DNA of 64,000 nt from Hygrocybe punicea (Eukaryota > Basidiomycota > Agaricomycetes > Agaricales > Hygrophoraceae): positions 7,130,001 to 7,194,000 of the forward strand of contig OY744465.1 in assembly GCA_963556145.1 (NCBI GenBank), read 5' to 3'. A program made the translations under genes and the position numbers. The notes under the pieces were generated by a model. The model worked only from the letters and a program-made list of their open reading frames with translations. It had not been told where the DNA came from and searched no databases. Shown here one piece after another: positions 10,924 to 20,949 of the stretch. Each line of letters opens with the position of its first letter. Position 1 is the stretch's first letter.

Positions 10924-12765
10924 TCACCCTTCCTCAAAGCTTTCGTACGGGACCATGTCATTAGCCAGATCATCTAGAACCATCGTGTTTTCCAGATTAG
11001 AGACTGGGAATGTTGTATCGAGAGAAGACGTGAAAGGCAAGTCAGGAAAGCCGGAAAGTGTTGGATGTGGTTCAGAAGGCCCTGGGGGTGGCTGATGTGG
11101 TTCCGGCAGTTCCTGTCTCTGAGTTAGTGCCATCTGATTGAGTTTCATCTCTTCAAAACGTAATTGAGACTGCCACCTGCGCTCCTCGTGAGCTCTCTTT
11201 TCGCGGTCCTGCGGTAGGTCGTACATGGATTTCTTCAACTCAAATTCCATCGCCGTATCAGAATAGCGTAGCTGATTGCCTTGGACCCAGTATTTCTCCA
11301 ATGTGATAGCAGCCTCTGCAATTGATCGCTCATGATCCCGCTGCCTCTTCTGCTGCATTAAATCGGCATTTGCTTTGTAGATAACGTCGAGACTGCCATG
11401 CCGATCACCTTCTGCATTATTTCGCCGAGAAAGGTTGCTTGATCGAGGAAGGCTAGGAGGTGGTGCTGAACTACCACGACCTCATGAGGAGGAATTTGAG
11501 ACATGATATACCGGATCAGAGGAAGTAGGCTGTGGAGGAGTGTGGGCAGATTGTGTTGTAGCTGGGGTGATTGGAGAAACCCCACAAGGGCTAGAGGATG
11601 ATGAATGTGAACTTGGATAAGGCATGTAACGTGGGGATCCGTGAATTGATTGTGTAACCGGGGTGATCGGAGAAACCCCACGAGGGCTAGAGGATGATGA
11701 ACGAGAACTTGGAAAAGGCATATAACGTGGGGATCCATGGATTGATTGGGGTAAGCTAGCAGATGCGTGCAAATGTGAAGGTCCAGGAATATCCAAGGAA
11801 CGAAGGAAGGGGGCCATTGGTGATGGTGAGGCACGACTGGTTGGTTCAGACTGATTGGGGGATGACTGGGGTAGTGAAAAATTCGGTTGTTGGGAAGGCT
11901 GGGATGATGAGGATGCTGGGAAATCTGGCACAAAGACTGAAGACGCTGGTTGAAATGGAACTTCGTCTGTCATTGCACTAGTGTGGTCTTCCGGAGTGAA
12001 TGATCCCTTGACAAGGTTTGGATTGTTTTGGCTAGAGCCGAAAGGCTCTACCTGGTGTCCAGTGGTGTCAGCAATCGTGCCATATTGAATTTCTACATTC
12101 CCCGTTGTTGAAAAGAGCAATGCTGAAGTTTCAGATTGAAGATCCTGATTAGGATTTGAAGAAACTGTGTAGGGATTGAAGCTTGGAATTGTACGCCAGT
12201 ATCCGTGGAGACGAGGAAACTCGGGAAAATCTTTCTCAATTAACGCTGAAAAAACCAAGCTCAGTTTTGAATTCATTTCTAGAACAAAAAAGCTTTGTTT
12301 ACCTATGAGGTTCTGATATTGAGGATGGGTAGTCATATCCTCCCATGTCAATCCCGTACCACTTAGCTTCAAATGTGAACACTTCTCGCGATATTTCTTC
12401 TTCAACCTGTATTCTTGCAAATTAGTACAAATCAGAGTTCGCAGAACCTTGACATATGAAGTTAACTTGTCTCCAACTGATTTTGTGAATTTCCCGGGGT
12501 TTACTTGGAAATGTTGTCGATATTCAAGATTTGGATCGTTGGCAAAGACAAATGAAGCAATATGGGAATGATAAGTTGCCTTTGAGGTCTTCCCAACATC
12601 TGTACGGCGTCCTTCTTCCCTAGCTTCTTGAGAGGAGTCTGAGAAAAGCATATGTCGTTGTGCAGGATATTCATCTAGCCAATCCAGCATCCGCCATGTC
12701 CGATTGGAATCCCAACTGATCTTGAAACTATCAGTCTGCCGACCTTTTCCTTTGCTTGGCGCCAT
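10924..12765 (-). pseudogene. PIF/Harbinger second ORF (Myb/MADF-like DNA-binding partner), one in-frame TGA
   Basis: From the ATG at 12765-12763 the protein starts MAPSKGKG and has the Trp-spaced trihelix-type pattern typical of Harbinger partner proteins (SWDSNRTWRMLDWL; YRQHFQVNPGKFTKSVGDKL; YVKVLRTL). An in-phase 57-nt intron (12,246-12,302) joins QYQNLI to ALIEKDFPEFPRLHGYWRT. A long Ser/Pro linker and a charged C-terminal helix region (EKRAHEERRWQSQLRFEEMK) follow, to the stop at 10,924-10,926. One premature TGA at 11,484-11,482 splits the frame; the same frame resumes immediately and runs to the end. Partner proteins of this type help the transposase enter the nucleus and bind TIRs. 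A start at 12,852 lies in the TIR and is less likely. Confidence 0.75.
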
Positions 12766-12773
12766 GTGATGGC

Positions 12774-12989
12774 GCTTGGATGGATGGGATCCAGGATATA
12801 CACAAGGCTCAGGCTCAGTGTGTGCCAGTGAACACTTTGTTAACAGCGCCATATTGGTGAGGTAAAATTAAATATCAATATATTGTTATGTTAGAGTTAT
12901 CTGCGCATGGCTGATGGCTGTCACGAGCCTGCTGGACCATTAGCCGAGGTTCCTCCAGCAAATCCTCCAGGTCATTTTGAGCCCGCCTA
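12774..12989 (-). repeat. Right terminal inverted repeat of the PIF/Harbinger-like element
   Basis: It is the inverted partner of 9020-9234 and ends GAGCCCGCCTA before the AT duplication. Its inner end touches the start of the minus-strand ORF, so the TIR probably also holds that gene's promoter. Confidence 0.88.
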
Positions 12990-12991
12990 AT

Positions 12992-13959
12992 GTATTTCAG
13001 AGTTTGGTTTATCGCTTTTGGATGTCGTGAGAGCAGAAGAACACGCGAACACGTGATACGGACAGTTCCGAACCACCCGGTATAAAGTTTTCTGAGTTAA
13101 GTTACAGGTGTTGACTCCTTGATACCCCACTCCTTGATACACTTATAGGAAAACTCACTCAGTTTTCCTCCTATTTCTTAGAAAACTTGTGGCTACCATC
13201 TTGTGTATGTTACCGATATGTGTACCAATTTTGACTAGGATCTGAGTGGTAGTCATTACACACCAACCATATATACATCTGAAATCAGTCAGATTTGCAT
13301 GAAATCAACTTTTGTAACCACTCCTGACCTGAAATGGGGCCCAGAGTGTGTTGTTTTACCACCAAAGACTTATTTGTGACATATGAGTGGCTTAGTTTGT
13401 CTCTGGAATTAAAAGATTTTATGGAGAATTGACTGAGAAAATCTCATGTCTAGATTTTCTGATTTTGGAGGGTGACAGTATGCAACTCAAGCCACTTGAT
13501 ACAAGTCATGTTTGACCAAAAAAATGCAAGCTGGCAGTGCCAGAGGATGTAGACAGTAGCTCCAGCAATGCTTCAGGCTGCCTATTTTGGAGAAGTGAGT
13601 CAATAATCATTATTTAATAAAATTGAAATTAATAAAAAAACATACCAGAGTCTGAATCAACACTCATTCAGGAAGAGATACTGTGGTGATCAGGGGAGGA
13701 GAACATGTTGGAAAAATTTCTCATATGTGCCATCTTTTCCTCCACCTATTGATGCCTAGACATTATATAGTAGTGTTCCCTTGAAATCAACCACTGCTTA
13801 AGTTGATTGTTGCTGGAGCCTACTGTCAAAGTGAGCCATAACATAAAGCAGGCAAACCAAATCTCTGCTGTCAAAACCCTGAGTGCTGAGTTGCCAGTTC
13901 TGGAGTGGACATTATGTGGGCTCAAACAACTGTACATGTTAGTGGCTGCTGGATGACTT
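12992..13959. other. CpG-poor intergenic DNA, no gene seen
   Basis: After the transposon the sequence changes sharply to TG/CA-rich DNA with few CG dinucleotides. Only short frames are present, with no recognisable motif. Confidence 0.5.
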
Positions 13960-15324
13960 TGCCAGTACCTTGGAACAGCTGCTGAAGAAATTGTTGGTGA
14001 AATGGAAGAAAGCACAGAAGAGAGGGGAGGATGAAAGCTCACCAGGGTATATAGAGTATCAGGCAGCATCACAATGGATGGTCATGTTGTACTGTGATTG
14101 TGGGTTTTTTTTGTTTGTTGCTTATTTATTATTGATAGATATATTATGTTTTCAATGGGAAGATGCTGTCAAAAGTGCTGGCAAAGTTGTCATGGACCTG
14201 TTATTGAAGAATGAAGAATAAAAGTCTGCACATGTATCATGAAATGGTACCACTAGTGAAGACATTCCTTAGTCTCATTGAATTGAAGTGAAGGGGACAG
14301 ACAGAGTATGAGAATGCCATTGAGGCTCTGGTTGAGTCAGTAAAAAGCAACAGTCCATATATGGCACTTTACCACTGCAGCCACATTTTGAGGTATTATA
14401 CCACACTGATCCAGTTGGGTAAACTGTTCTACACAATGCCATGTATCAAACTAGAATGGGCAAACAAGGTGTTCTGCAGTGTATTCAGTGGAGTAAGCAC
14501 ATCAGGTTATGGAAGAATATTATGAAGTAGCTCATGATGGAATTGATGATACACCTGACAAAACAGTTATGATTTTGTTTCTCACCAGGTGAATTTCCAT
14601 CAGTCTAAGAGACCCAGCAACTTCAAGATGCAGCAAACAAACATGAAAATGTTCCAAATTTGGAGATGGTGCACAAGTTGTATGAAATTGGGCAATGAGC
14701 TCTGGAACATTTGGAAGAGGTGCTGGTGCCACTAATGGATTCAATCATTCATGGATTGCATGACACATGAATGGGAAGGTATGAGGTCAACTGACCTAGG
14801 ATTTGAGGCAATATTTGTGGGTTACATGATGAAGGTCTTGTCATTTATTTGAATAGAATTGTCAAAGATGGAGTTGGATTTGGAGCAGTTAAAGATCAAG
14901 GACAACATGAAGGCATGGATCCAATACTTGCTGGAGCCATCATCTTGTCTATTTATTGGTCTATGGCCTTTTGTTATGCTGTTGATGATACCATTCTTGA
15001 TGGCTTGGTTACAGTTCAGCTGGCATAGCACAGATTGTGAGTTGGCAAATATATGCAGGATATGGATAACACTAATTGTTCAACAAGCTATTGGCATTGC
15101 ATCATAAGAGCATCCTCATGATGGAAGTATACCTTGTGGATGCATCACATCAGGTTATGAGAGTGACAGGTCAGAAGGACCTAGGGGCCTTTTTTGAGGA
15201 TTGTTGGGATGACATTCTGGAGGCAGAGCTGGATGAACCAAATGAAAGCAATGATGAGGGCTTAGCTTTGTGGGCAAGGGCAAGCAAAGTGGTCTTGCAA
15301 AGACAGCACTGACTGATCAACAGG
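13960..15324 (+). pseudogene. Decayed plus-strand coding DNA, unidentified
   Basis: Fragments such as LGTAAEEIVGEMEESTEERGG, EDESSPGYIEYQAASQW and ESNDEGLALWARASKVVLQ read like degraded protein in changing frames. The DNA is very CpG-poor. It leads into the helicase remnant at 15,325 and may be its upstream part, but I could not connect the frames. Confidence 0.3.
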
Positions 15325-17013
15325 TTGCATGGATTACTGAAACCTGGAAAGGAACCCAAGGACATTATGGCTGAGATCATCATGACGATGAATGCCTATT
15401 TCAACCATCCAATGAATTTTACTTTGAGAAGATTGGTGACACTTCCTGGGGGTTATTTGCTTTGTTCAACAATGTGGCCATGGATGACTTTCGACAAAAA
15501 ATCGCTCATGTACATGCTGACCGCAGAGGATAGGACATGGGGTCATCCACTCATGCATCAAGAGCACATTGTAGTGGTGGGCCAGGAGGGAAAAAGCCAT
15601 AACACCCAGAAAGACTTGGCTGAAACAATTGAAATTGCAAGAATTGACATCAAGCCACATCCTGATAAGCCCATTCCAGGTCTGGAGTCTATAGTACACT
15701 TGGAACATATACCCATCTATGTTCTAGTGAGATTTGACTGAATGCATGCAAAGCCACTAGAGGGTTTCCTGTCATGAATAATCCTCATTGAGCCTACAAA
15801 GTGCCATATGCAAATCAAGATGGGAGAGAGGTCCAGCACATTAAGCCAAACCATCTCACAGCTGCAGTTTCACATGATGGCAAGTTATGCTGTAATGGCG
15901 AGAATGGAGTGGCTGCAGAATGAATGATCCTAACTTGTAGGTGTCATAGTAGAAGTGACTAGGATAATCATTGTTGGGAATGGCTGTAAAATGTAAAGCT
16001 GCCATGTAAAACTATGAAAATGGACAAATAATGATGAAGCCAACAAAAGACAGACAAATAAAGATAAACTGGACTGAAAACAGATAAATAATGATGAATC
16101 TGACAATGCCGGCAACATTGGGTATGGCAGGTTGGGTCGGGAATGATGAATGAATAGTATGGGCAAAGGCAAGGACAATGGGGTCAACTACAAAAGTTCA
16201 AGGGGCTACAAGGACAAGCATGTGGAGGGATTAAAAGATGATTCTAAGTGTAGGAAAACAGGGGCTAAAGGTATCTTATTTTTGTATGGGTGTCAGGGAC
16301 TGTTTTATAGTACATGGGTGAGTAGTTCTTCTTTTGGTCATGTCTATTTCGGCCAACAAAAAACTACAAAAGACAGTTGCAATGTGAAGGGGGGGTTGCA
16401 ATGTGATTAAGACAGGAAAATGGAGGGTAAGAATGAATATCCATGAAAAAGATCTAAACGTCATACATATCTCCATAAGGAACAGGAGAAACACATATTG
16501 GGCAAGTCTGAAGCCAGGAATTGTGTCCAATGAGATCCATCCCTCAGTATTTGGGATTCTGTGGCATATGAGCCAGGCAGATTCAGTACAAGAGTGGCTG
16601 TGTTGGGTCGGTATATGTCGGGTCACATCATGTCATGTCAGGTTCAAACATGAGTCATTTGAGGCATTTGGTTCATCTGGATATGTGATATATTGAGGAT
16701 ACAGACTCAGAGGCATGTTGACACTCTACAACGCTTTCACAGATTACCAAGCCCAGGGTCAAACAATACTGTACATGATAGTTGGCATTAAATGTCCACT
16801 GGCACCTGGGAACTTGAGTCTTTTCAATTTATACCTGGCATTTTCAGGGACCACAATATTCATTTGTTGCAAGATTTTGAAGACAATCAATTTTTGCAGT
16901 TGCACATATTGGAGCTCTGTGACAAAGATATGAAGCTTGCCAAATTGGATGAAGAGACAAAAGAATGGTGGATGAATATGATGAAATGGTATGGAATGGT
17001 CAAGTATGCTTGA
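15325..17013 (+). pseudogene. PIF1-like helicase C-terminus, split by a solo LTR
   Basis: The frame from 15,325 carries VHLEHIPIYVLVRFD, stop TGA (15,739), MHAKPLEGF, a second TGA (15,775) and IILIEPTKCHMQI, and reaches MMASYA, where the solo LTR 15,891-16,730 interrupts it. Across the LTR the reading resumes as FTDYQAQGQT, then in a shifted frame LFNLYLAFSG, then IHLLQDFEDNQFL and ETKEWWMNMM, ending at 17,011-17,013. A-FTDY-AQGQT followed by LFNLYVALSR-type residues and LL-DFD is the C-terminal helicase signature of PIF1-like proteins in basidiomycete mobile elements. Joining the sides of the LTR restores the motif exactly, which confirms the LTR boundaries. The gene is beyond repair: stops, frame changes and strong CpG loss. 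Confidence 0.68.
15891..16730 (+). mobile_element. Solo LTR (840 bp) inside the helicase pseudogene
   Basis: It begins TGTAATGGCGAGAATGG and ends ACACTCTACA. The flanks are ATGC (15,887-15,890) and ACGC (16,731-16,734), a 4-bp duplication with one C/T difference at a CpG. It is the same family as 3370-4163 (shared GTGGCTGC-GAAT, GAAGTGACTAGGA). It is strongly CpG-poor, so it is older than that copy. The frame left and right of it matches when it is removed. Confidence 0.85.
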
Positions 17014-17143
17014 CGGGGGAATCAATATACTGTGGGTAATGGAATGTGAGTACAGACTGGAAGCATACATTTCATTCAAGAGTACGTTGTGAGTGGAAAA
17101 ATAAAGTAAACTAACCAATGTATCCTGTGAATACAATTGACAT

Positions 17144-17410
17144 TGTAGTGGTGAGATTGGGGTGGCTGCAGAATGTATGTCCTAGCCAAAGGGGTGTCAG
17201 TGTAAAAGTTACAAGATAATCTGTGTCAGGAATGGTAGTAAAATAAGTGGCTTGAGAATTTAAGTAAAGGCCACTGTCTAATACAATGATAACGGGTGAG
17301 AAATGACAAAGCTGATGATCATGCCAAGCACAGTAGTCAGGAAGTGACAAATGTAGTAGGTGGGGTCAGTGTTGAGGGTGACATGCAGAAGGGATAGACC
17401 TGCTAGCATC
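17144..17410 (+). mobile_element. Truncated LTR of the 3370/15,891 family
   Basis: TGTAGTGGTGAG followed by GGGGTGGCTGCAGAATG and GGTGTCAG aligns with the first quarter of the other two copies. After about 17,410 the similarity is lost and no LTR end or flanking duplication is found. Confidence 0.6.
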
Positions 17411-18138
17411 TCCATAGTGCCATCATACCACTCTATCATGGCTCCCTTGACTCCAAAGTTCTCAAGAAGACTGATAATATCAGGGGAAGCATCATGTGCA
17501 TTCTCAGCAGTGGTGGTTTTGTGATTGGTCGCAATTCAGATGATGATGAGACTGAGACTACCCATCTCATCCTTGCCATGAGTGAAGAATTGAGCTGCCT
17601 TAATGGCTAATTAGCAAATATGTTGAGCTTTCAAGAGTTTGCAGATCTTGGCAGTGACATCATGCCAAACCTTGTTGAGCTGCTTGTTTAACATGCCATG
17701 CACGCTCTTGGTAGGGGTAGGAGAGTGTCTACCCTTGGGGAGGGAAAATAGATTATCAAGGAGGTTGGAGCGGTAGAGGAGCTAGGGGGTCAAGGGAGAT
17801 ACTGTGGTAGTAAGTGGTTCTTTTGTACTCTGAGACAAGGTATGGGGCAAGCTTCATCACCTCAGCAAATCCAGAACATTGTGCCATAATCTTGAGGACA
17901 TTCCAGTATTGGAAAGTCTGAGTCTTTATTTCAAAGGAAGTTATCATAAAAATATCTCGAGTGCTATCTTAAAAGAAATACAATTTCACAGTCTTTGAAC
18001 ATCTTTTCTTTTCTTATGATTTTTATCATATCTTTATCATACCTTTTTCAGAAATATACAAACAATATGCACTACATATCTTAATATTTTCTGCAAATGA
18101 CATGTTAAAATAATATGGATTAATTTCAAAACAATTTC
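17411..18138. other. CpG-poor DNA, no gene seen
   Basis: AT-rich, with short frames only (the longest has no motif). It may be part of the decayed KDZ-like copy that follows. Confidence 0.4.
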
Positions 18139-18760
18139 TTGATATTTTTATTAGAAATCTTATGGCTTGCATCCAGTGTCACAGGAACCATTCTTACACA
18201 TGAGACATTTTATGGTGTAGAAGCAGTTTCAATGGTTGTTGTAAGCATCTCATGCTGCTCCAACACTGTAACTCACTGCTTCTCCCCAGGAAATGATCAA
18301 ATGAACATTTTGCATCCATGGGCATATGCCAAACCATATCCTTTTTGACAACAATTGCTCACTCAAGAAACTTGTCAAGGATGATCCTGACTTTGCCAAT
18401 GTTGGCCTGTCTGTTGATGTCAATCATTTCAAGTGCAAACACTCAGAAAAGGACACATTTTGCCAACAACACTGCAATCCTGCATTGTTTCCAGAGCTGG
18501 TGGGTGACAATAGCACTGGCTGGTACTTCAATTCTTCCATTGCAGAGCAGAATAATTTCTGGCTGGGAGGTTTTCATGTCATTTGTTGTGAGATGCTTCC
18601 TGATAAATATGATTTTTTCCTTGATGAGATGATATTGCAGTGGAACAGGATCACAAGAGATAAGCTGGAGAGGGAGGGCCATGGACTGAGCACACATCCT
18701 AGCATACATGACAAAGGCAATGAATGTGTTACAGATCGCTTCTGCAGCAGGCTCCGGTAA
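18139..18760 (+). pseudogene. KDZ-like transposase fragment
   Basis: Two overlapping frames (18,139-18,348 and 18,326-18,760) carry PYHILFDNN-type sequence: HILFDNNCSLKKLVKDD, VDVNHFKCKHSEKDTFCQ, HCNPALFPEL, WYFNSSIAEQNNFWLGGFH and YDFFLDEMILQWN. The order DNNC, H-KCKHS, FC--CNPA, FNSS-AEQ-N-W and FFLDEM is what I know from basidiomycete KDZ-related (CxC5/CxC6-type) transposases. N- and C-terminal parts are missing and the first frame is shifted relative to the second, so it is a remnant. The DNA is CpG-poor. Confidence 0.55.
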
Positions 18761-19099
18761 CAATCAACTTAACTGGGAGGCGGTTTCCAGAGGAGAGAAG
18801 AGCAGTTTTCATTGTTGCTTACAGCTAAGACAACACTGCTAAGAGGGGGGGGTCAAGGCCTAATGTCATTGCGAGCCGTGGGGGTTACCCAAAACAAGAT
18901 GAGTCTGCACCCAAGAACCAGACTAAACGTAAGGAAAAGAAAGAAGAAAAAGTCCAAACCAACAACAAGAACAGTATATATAGTGACTGGTCTTGAGGGG
19001 AGGTAAATAGAAATGTAACCATGAAGCTACAACATGTCCAACTATACCATGTGTTCACCATGAGACAGACATGAGGCGTCCTCATGTCAATGTTCTTGC

Positions 19100-20512
19100 G
19101 ATCCAACTGGTGGCCCAGGTGTCATTGAGGATAGAAGAGGTCCGGATGACTCGGATGATTTGTCATCAGATCATGTGACATGCAGAATTGCCAATTCAGG
19201 GTCTATACTTGCTGTAACAGGCAAGTGCGCAGTCTGGCAAGTGCAATGCACAGTTGGGTTGAAGAGGGGTATCGTCCAGTGTGGGATTGGCAAAGGGAGT
19301 GTCTTGAGGTAGTGTGGATACAGCGGCAAGGTTGGTATGAAAGAAAATGAAGGAATGTATGGAGGAAAAACCAACTAGGACAGTGGGCTAGTTGAGGTCA
19401 GACATGCAAACAGCATAAGCTGTACCAGATGACGATGTCTGGGTCGATGACGTATCGAGGGTTGATGTCTTGTCCTGTGTGTGGAACAATGCGGTCCACC
19501 TGATGTCGATATTCATCCAAGAAAGGGTATTGTTGTAAATGAGTGTGGGAGGTATCAAGGTTATAGATGAAAAAGGATAAATGAATGTGGGTCCAGGTTT
19601 CGAGTCATGGCACAAGTGACAAGCTGTGGGAATAAGATGTCGGGTACTGCATGGAAGCGATGTCATGTGAACAATGAACGATAGGGGTTGGTCCACTGTT
19701 TGGGAAGTCGTATGGTCTGTGGTCGAAGTCCGAAAGAATGTGCTTCAGTGATGATCGGATTGGAAGGAACAGTAAAATGTCTTGTGATTGAGGATTGTTC
19801 AGAGTATGCATGCAGGTGAGAAATGTTGTTGGATGATCAGGGAGGATAATGGTAGGCATGGAATACAAAAGTGGAAACCATATATCCGGGAATGGCAATT
19901 GTCAATTACATGTCAGTATACTGTCGAGGCAGATGTCGGTTTCATCAATGAAGGAAGGTTGCCTTTTCCAGAGGCAAATCATGACGATGTAGAAACTGAT
20001 CAGGAAGGTGATTGCTATGGCACCAATGATCATCATGGTTAACAACTGTTGGGTGAGGATAGCCATTGTGTGTCGGTTTGGGAAGACAGTATGTTGTACA
20101 GCAAAGACAATGAAAGTGACGTCCGTTGGCAAGGCGACTATTCGGATACAGCAAGGTAACGTGGGGATGTGTCCATGGTTGGTCTGGATTGTTCTAGAAG
20201 AAAGGATAAAAAGAGAACAAGAACAAGAATAAACAACAATGTCCAAAAGAAGACAAAAGGCAAAGGGGAATTAAAAAGGAAGGTGTGGTAAAGTGGAATC
20301 ATCATGGTGGGCAATGGAGTTGGAATCAGAGTTGCAGAGTTGTAAAAAGTAACAGAATGATAGACCAGCAATAAATGATACATGACAAAGGTGAATGGAT
20401 ATATGGCTGCAAATGGATATACAGCTACTTGGTGAATGCTACACAGAAGAGACAGACTGGATGCAACTAGAGATGAATAGGCTAGAGACAAAGAGATTAT
20501 GTTAGCCAGCAT
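19100..20512 (-). other. Hydrophobic minus-strand ORFs, possible membrane protein relic
   Basis: On the minus strand, 20,512-20,138 encodes a 124-residue frame with three hydrophobic stretches (LANIISLSLAYSSLVA, VAVYPFAAIYPFTFVMYHLL and PFVFFWTLLFILVLVLFLSF). 20,246-19,902 adds MMIIGAIAITFLISFYIVMI, followed by a charged tail. Further frames continue down to about 19,170. CpG content is higher than in neighbouring relics. Repeated hydrophobic segments on one strand could be exons of a membrane protein, but I found no convincing set of splice sites and T-rich antisense DNA alone can give such frames. No family is recognised. Confidence 0.25.
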
Positions 20513-20529
20513 TTCTGTGTGATCCTTTC

Positions 20530-20940
20530 ATGAACTTTGACCACAATCCTACCAGAGCATGCCCAGCACTAATTGCTTCATCTCTGGCTGCTTGAGATGC
20601 CTGTTGCCAATGCAGTTTATGTTGATAGAAGGTAGATCAATGGAAAGGAACAGTAAAGTGCTCATGGAAAACATCTTCTAGTTGTCTGCGATCATGGTCA
20701 GCCCTGTCACAGTGACATCAACTGCATAGAAGTCCCATGGCAAAACCAACTTCCCTCCATTGACATGTGAGGAATCAGAGCTGATAATGATGGGTCTTTT
20801 TGCTGCATGAAATGCATCGGGTGAGCATGGCTCAGTCCTGACAGTAGTGTCACCTAAACTCAGCTGGTCAGACAAAGCTGATCCCGGTTCTGATTTTTTG
20901 GTGCACAACCAGTTTTCTCACCAACTGATATTTGGTAGCT
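20530..20940 (-). pseudogene. Transposon-type ORF C-terminus, unidentified
   Basis: The minus frame 20,908-20,678 (DTTVRTEPCSPDAF, WDFYAVDVTVTGL) continues past its stop as LEDVFHEHFTVPFH, STFYQHKLHWQQASQAA and AGHALVGLWSKF. V-F--PF--STY----RW--AS followed by AG---GLWS-F is a pattern I associate with the ends of repeat-encoded basidiomycete proteins, but I cannot name the element. It stops just left of the LTR at 20,950. Confidence 0.35.
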
Positions 20941-20949
20941 GTAGAGCAT

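Larger units (their letters stand above)
9020..12989. mobile_element. PIF/Harbinger-like DNA transposon with ~215-bp TIRs
   Basis: The ends form a long inverted repeat starting TAGGCGGGCTCAAAATGACC. The left arm is 9020-9234 and the right arm 12774-12989, with only a few substitutions and small indels. The dinucleotide AT flanks both ends (9018-9019 and 12990-12991), which fits a 2-bp duplication; a GTA or inverted TTA/TAA reading is also possible. Inside are two convergent genes: a DDE transposase on plus (9264-10858) and a Myb/MADF-like partner on minus (10924-12765). This two-gene layout is diagnostic of PIF/Harbinger elements. Both genes carry one disabling lesion, so this copy is recent but probably not autonomous. 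Confidence 0.85.
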
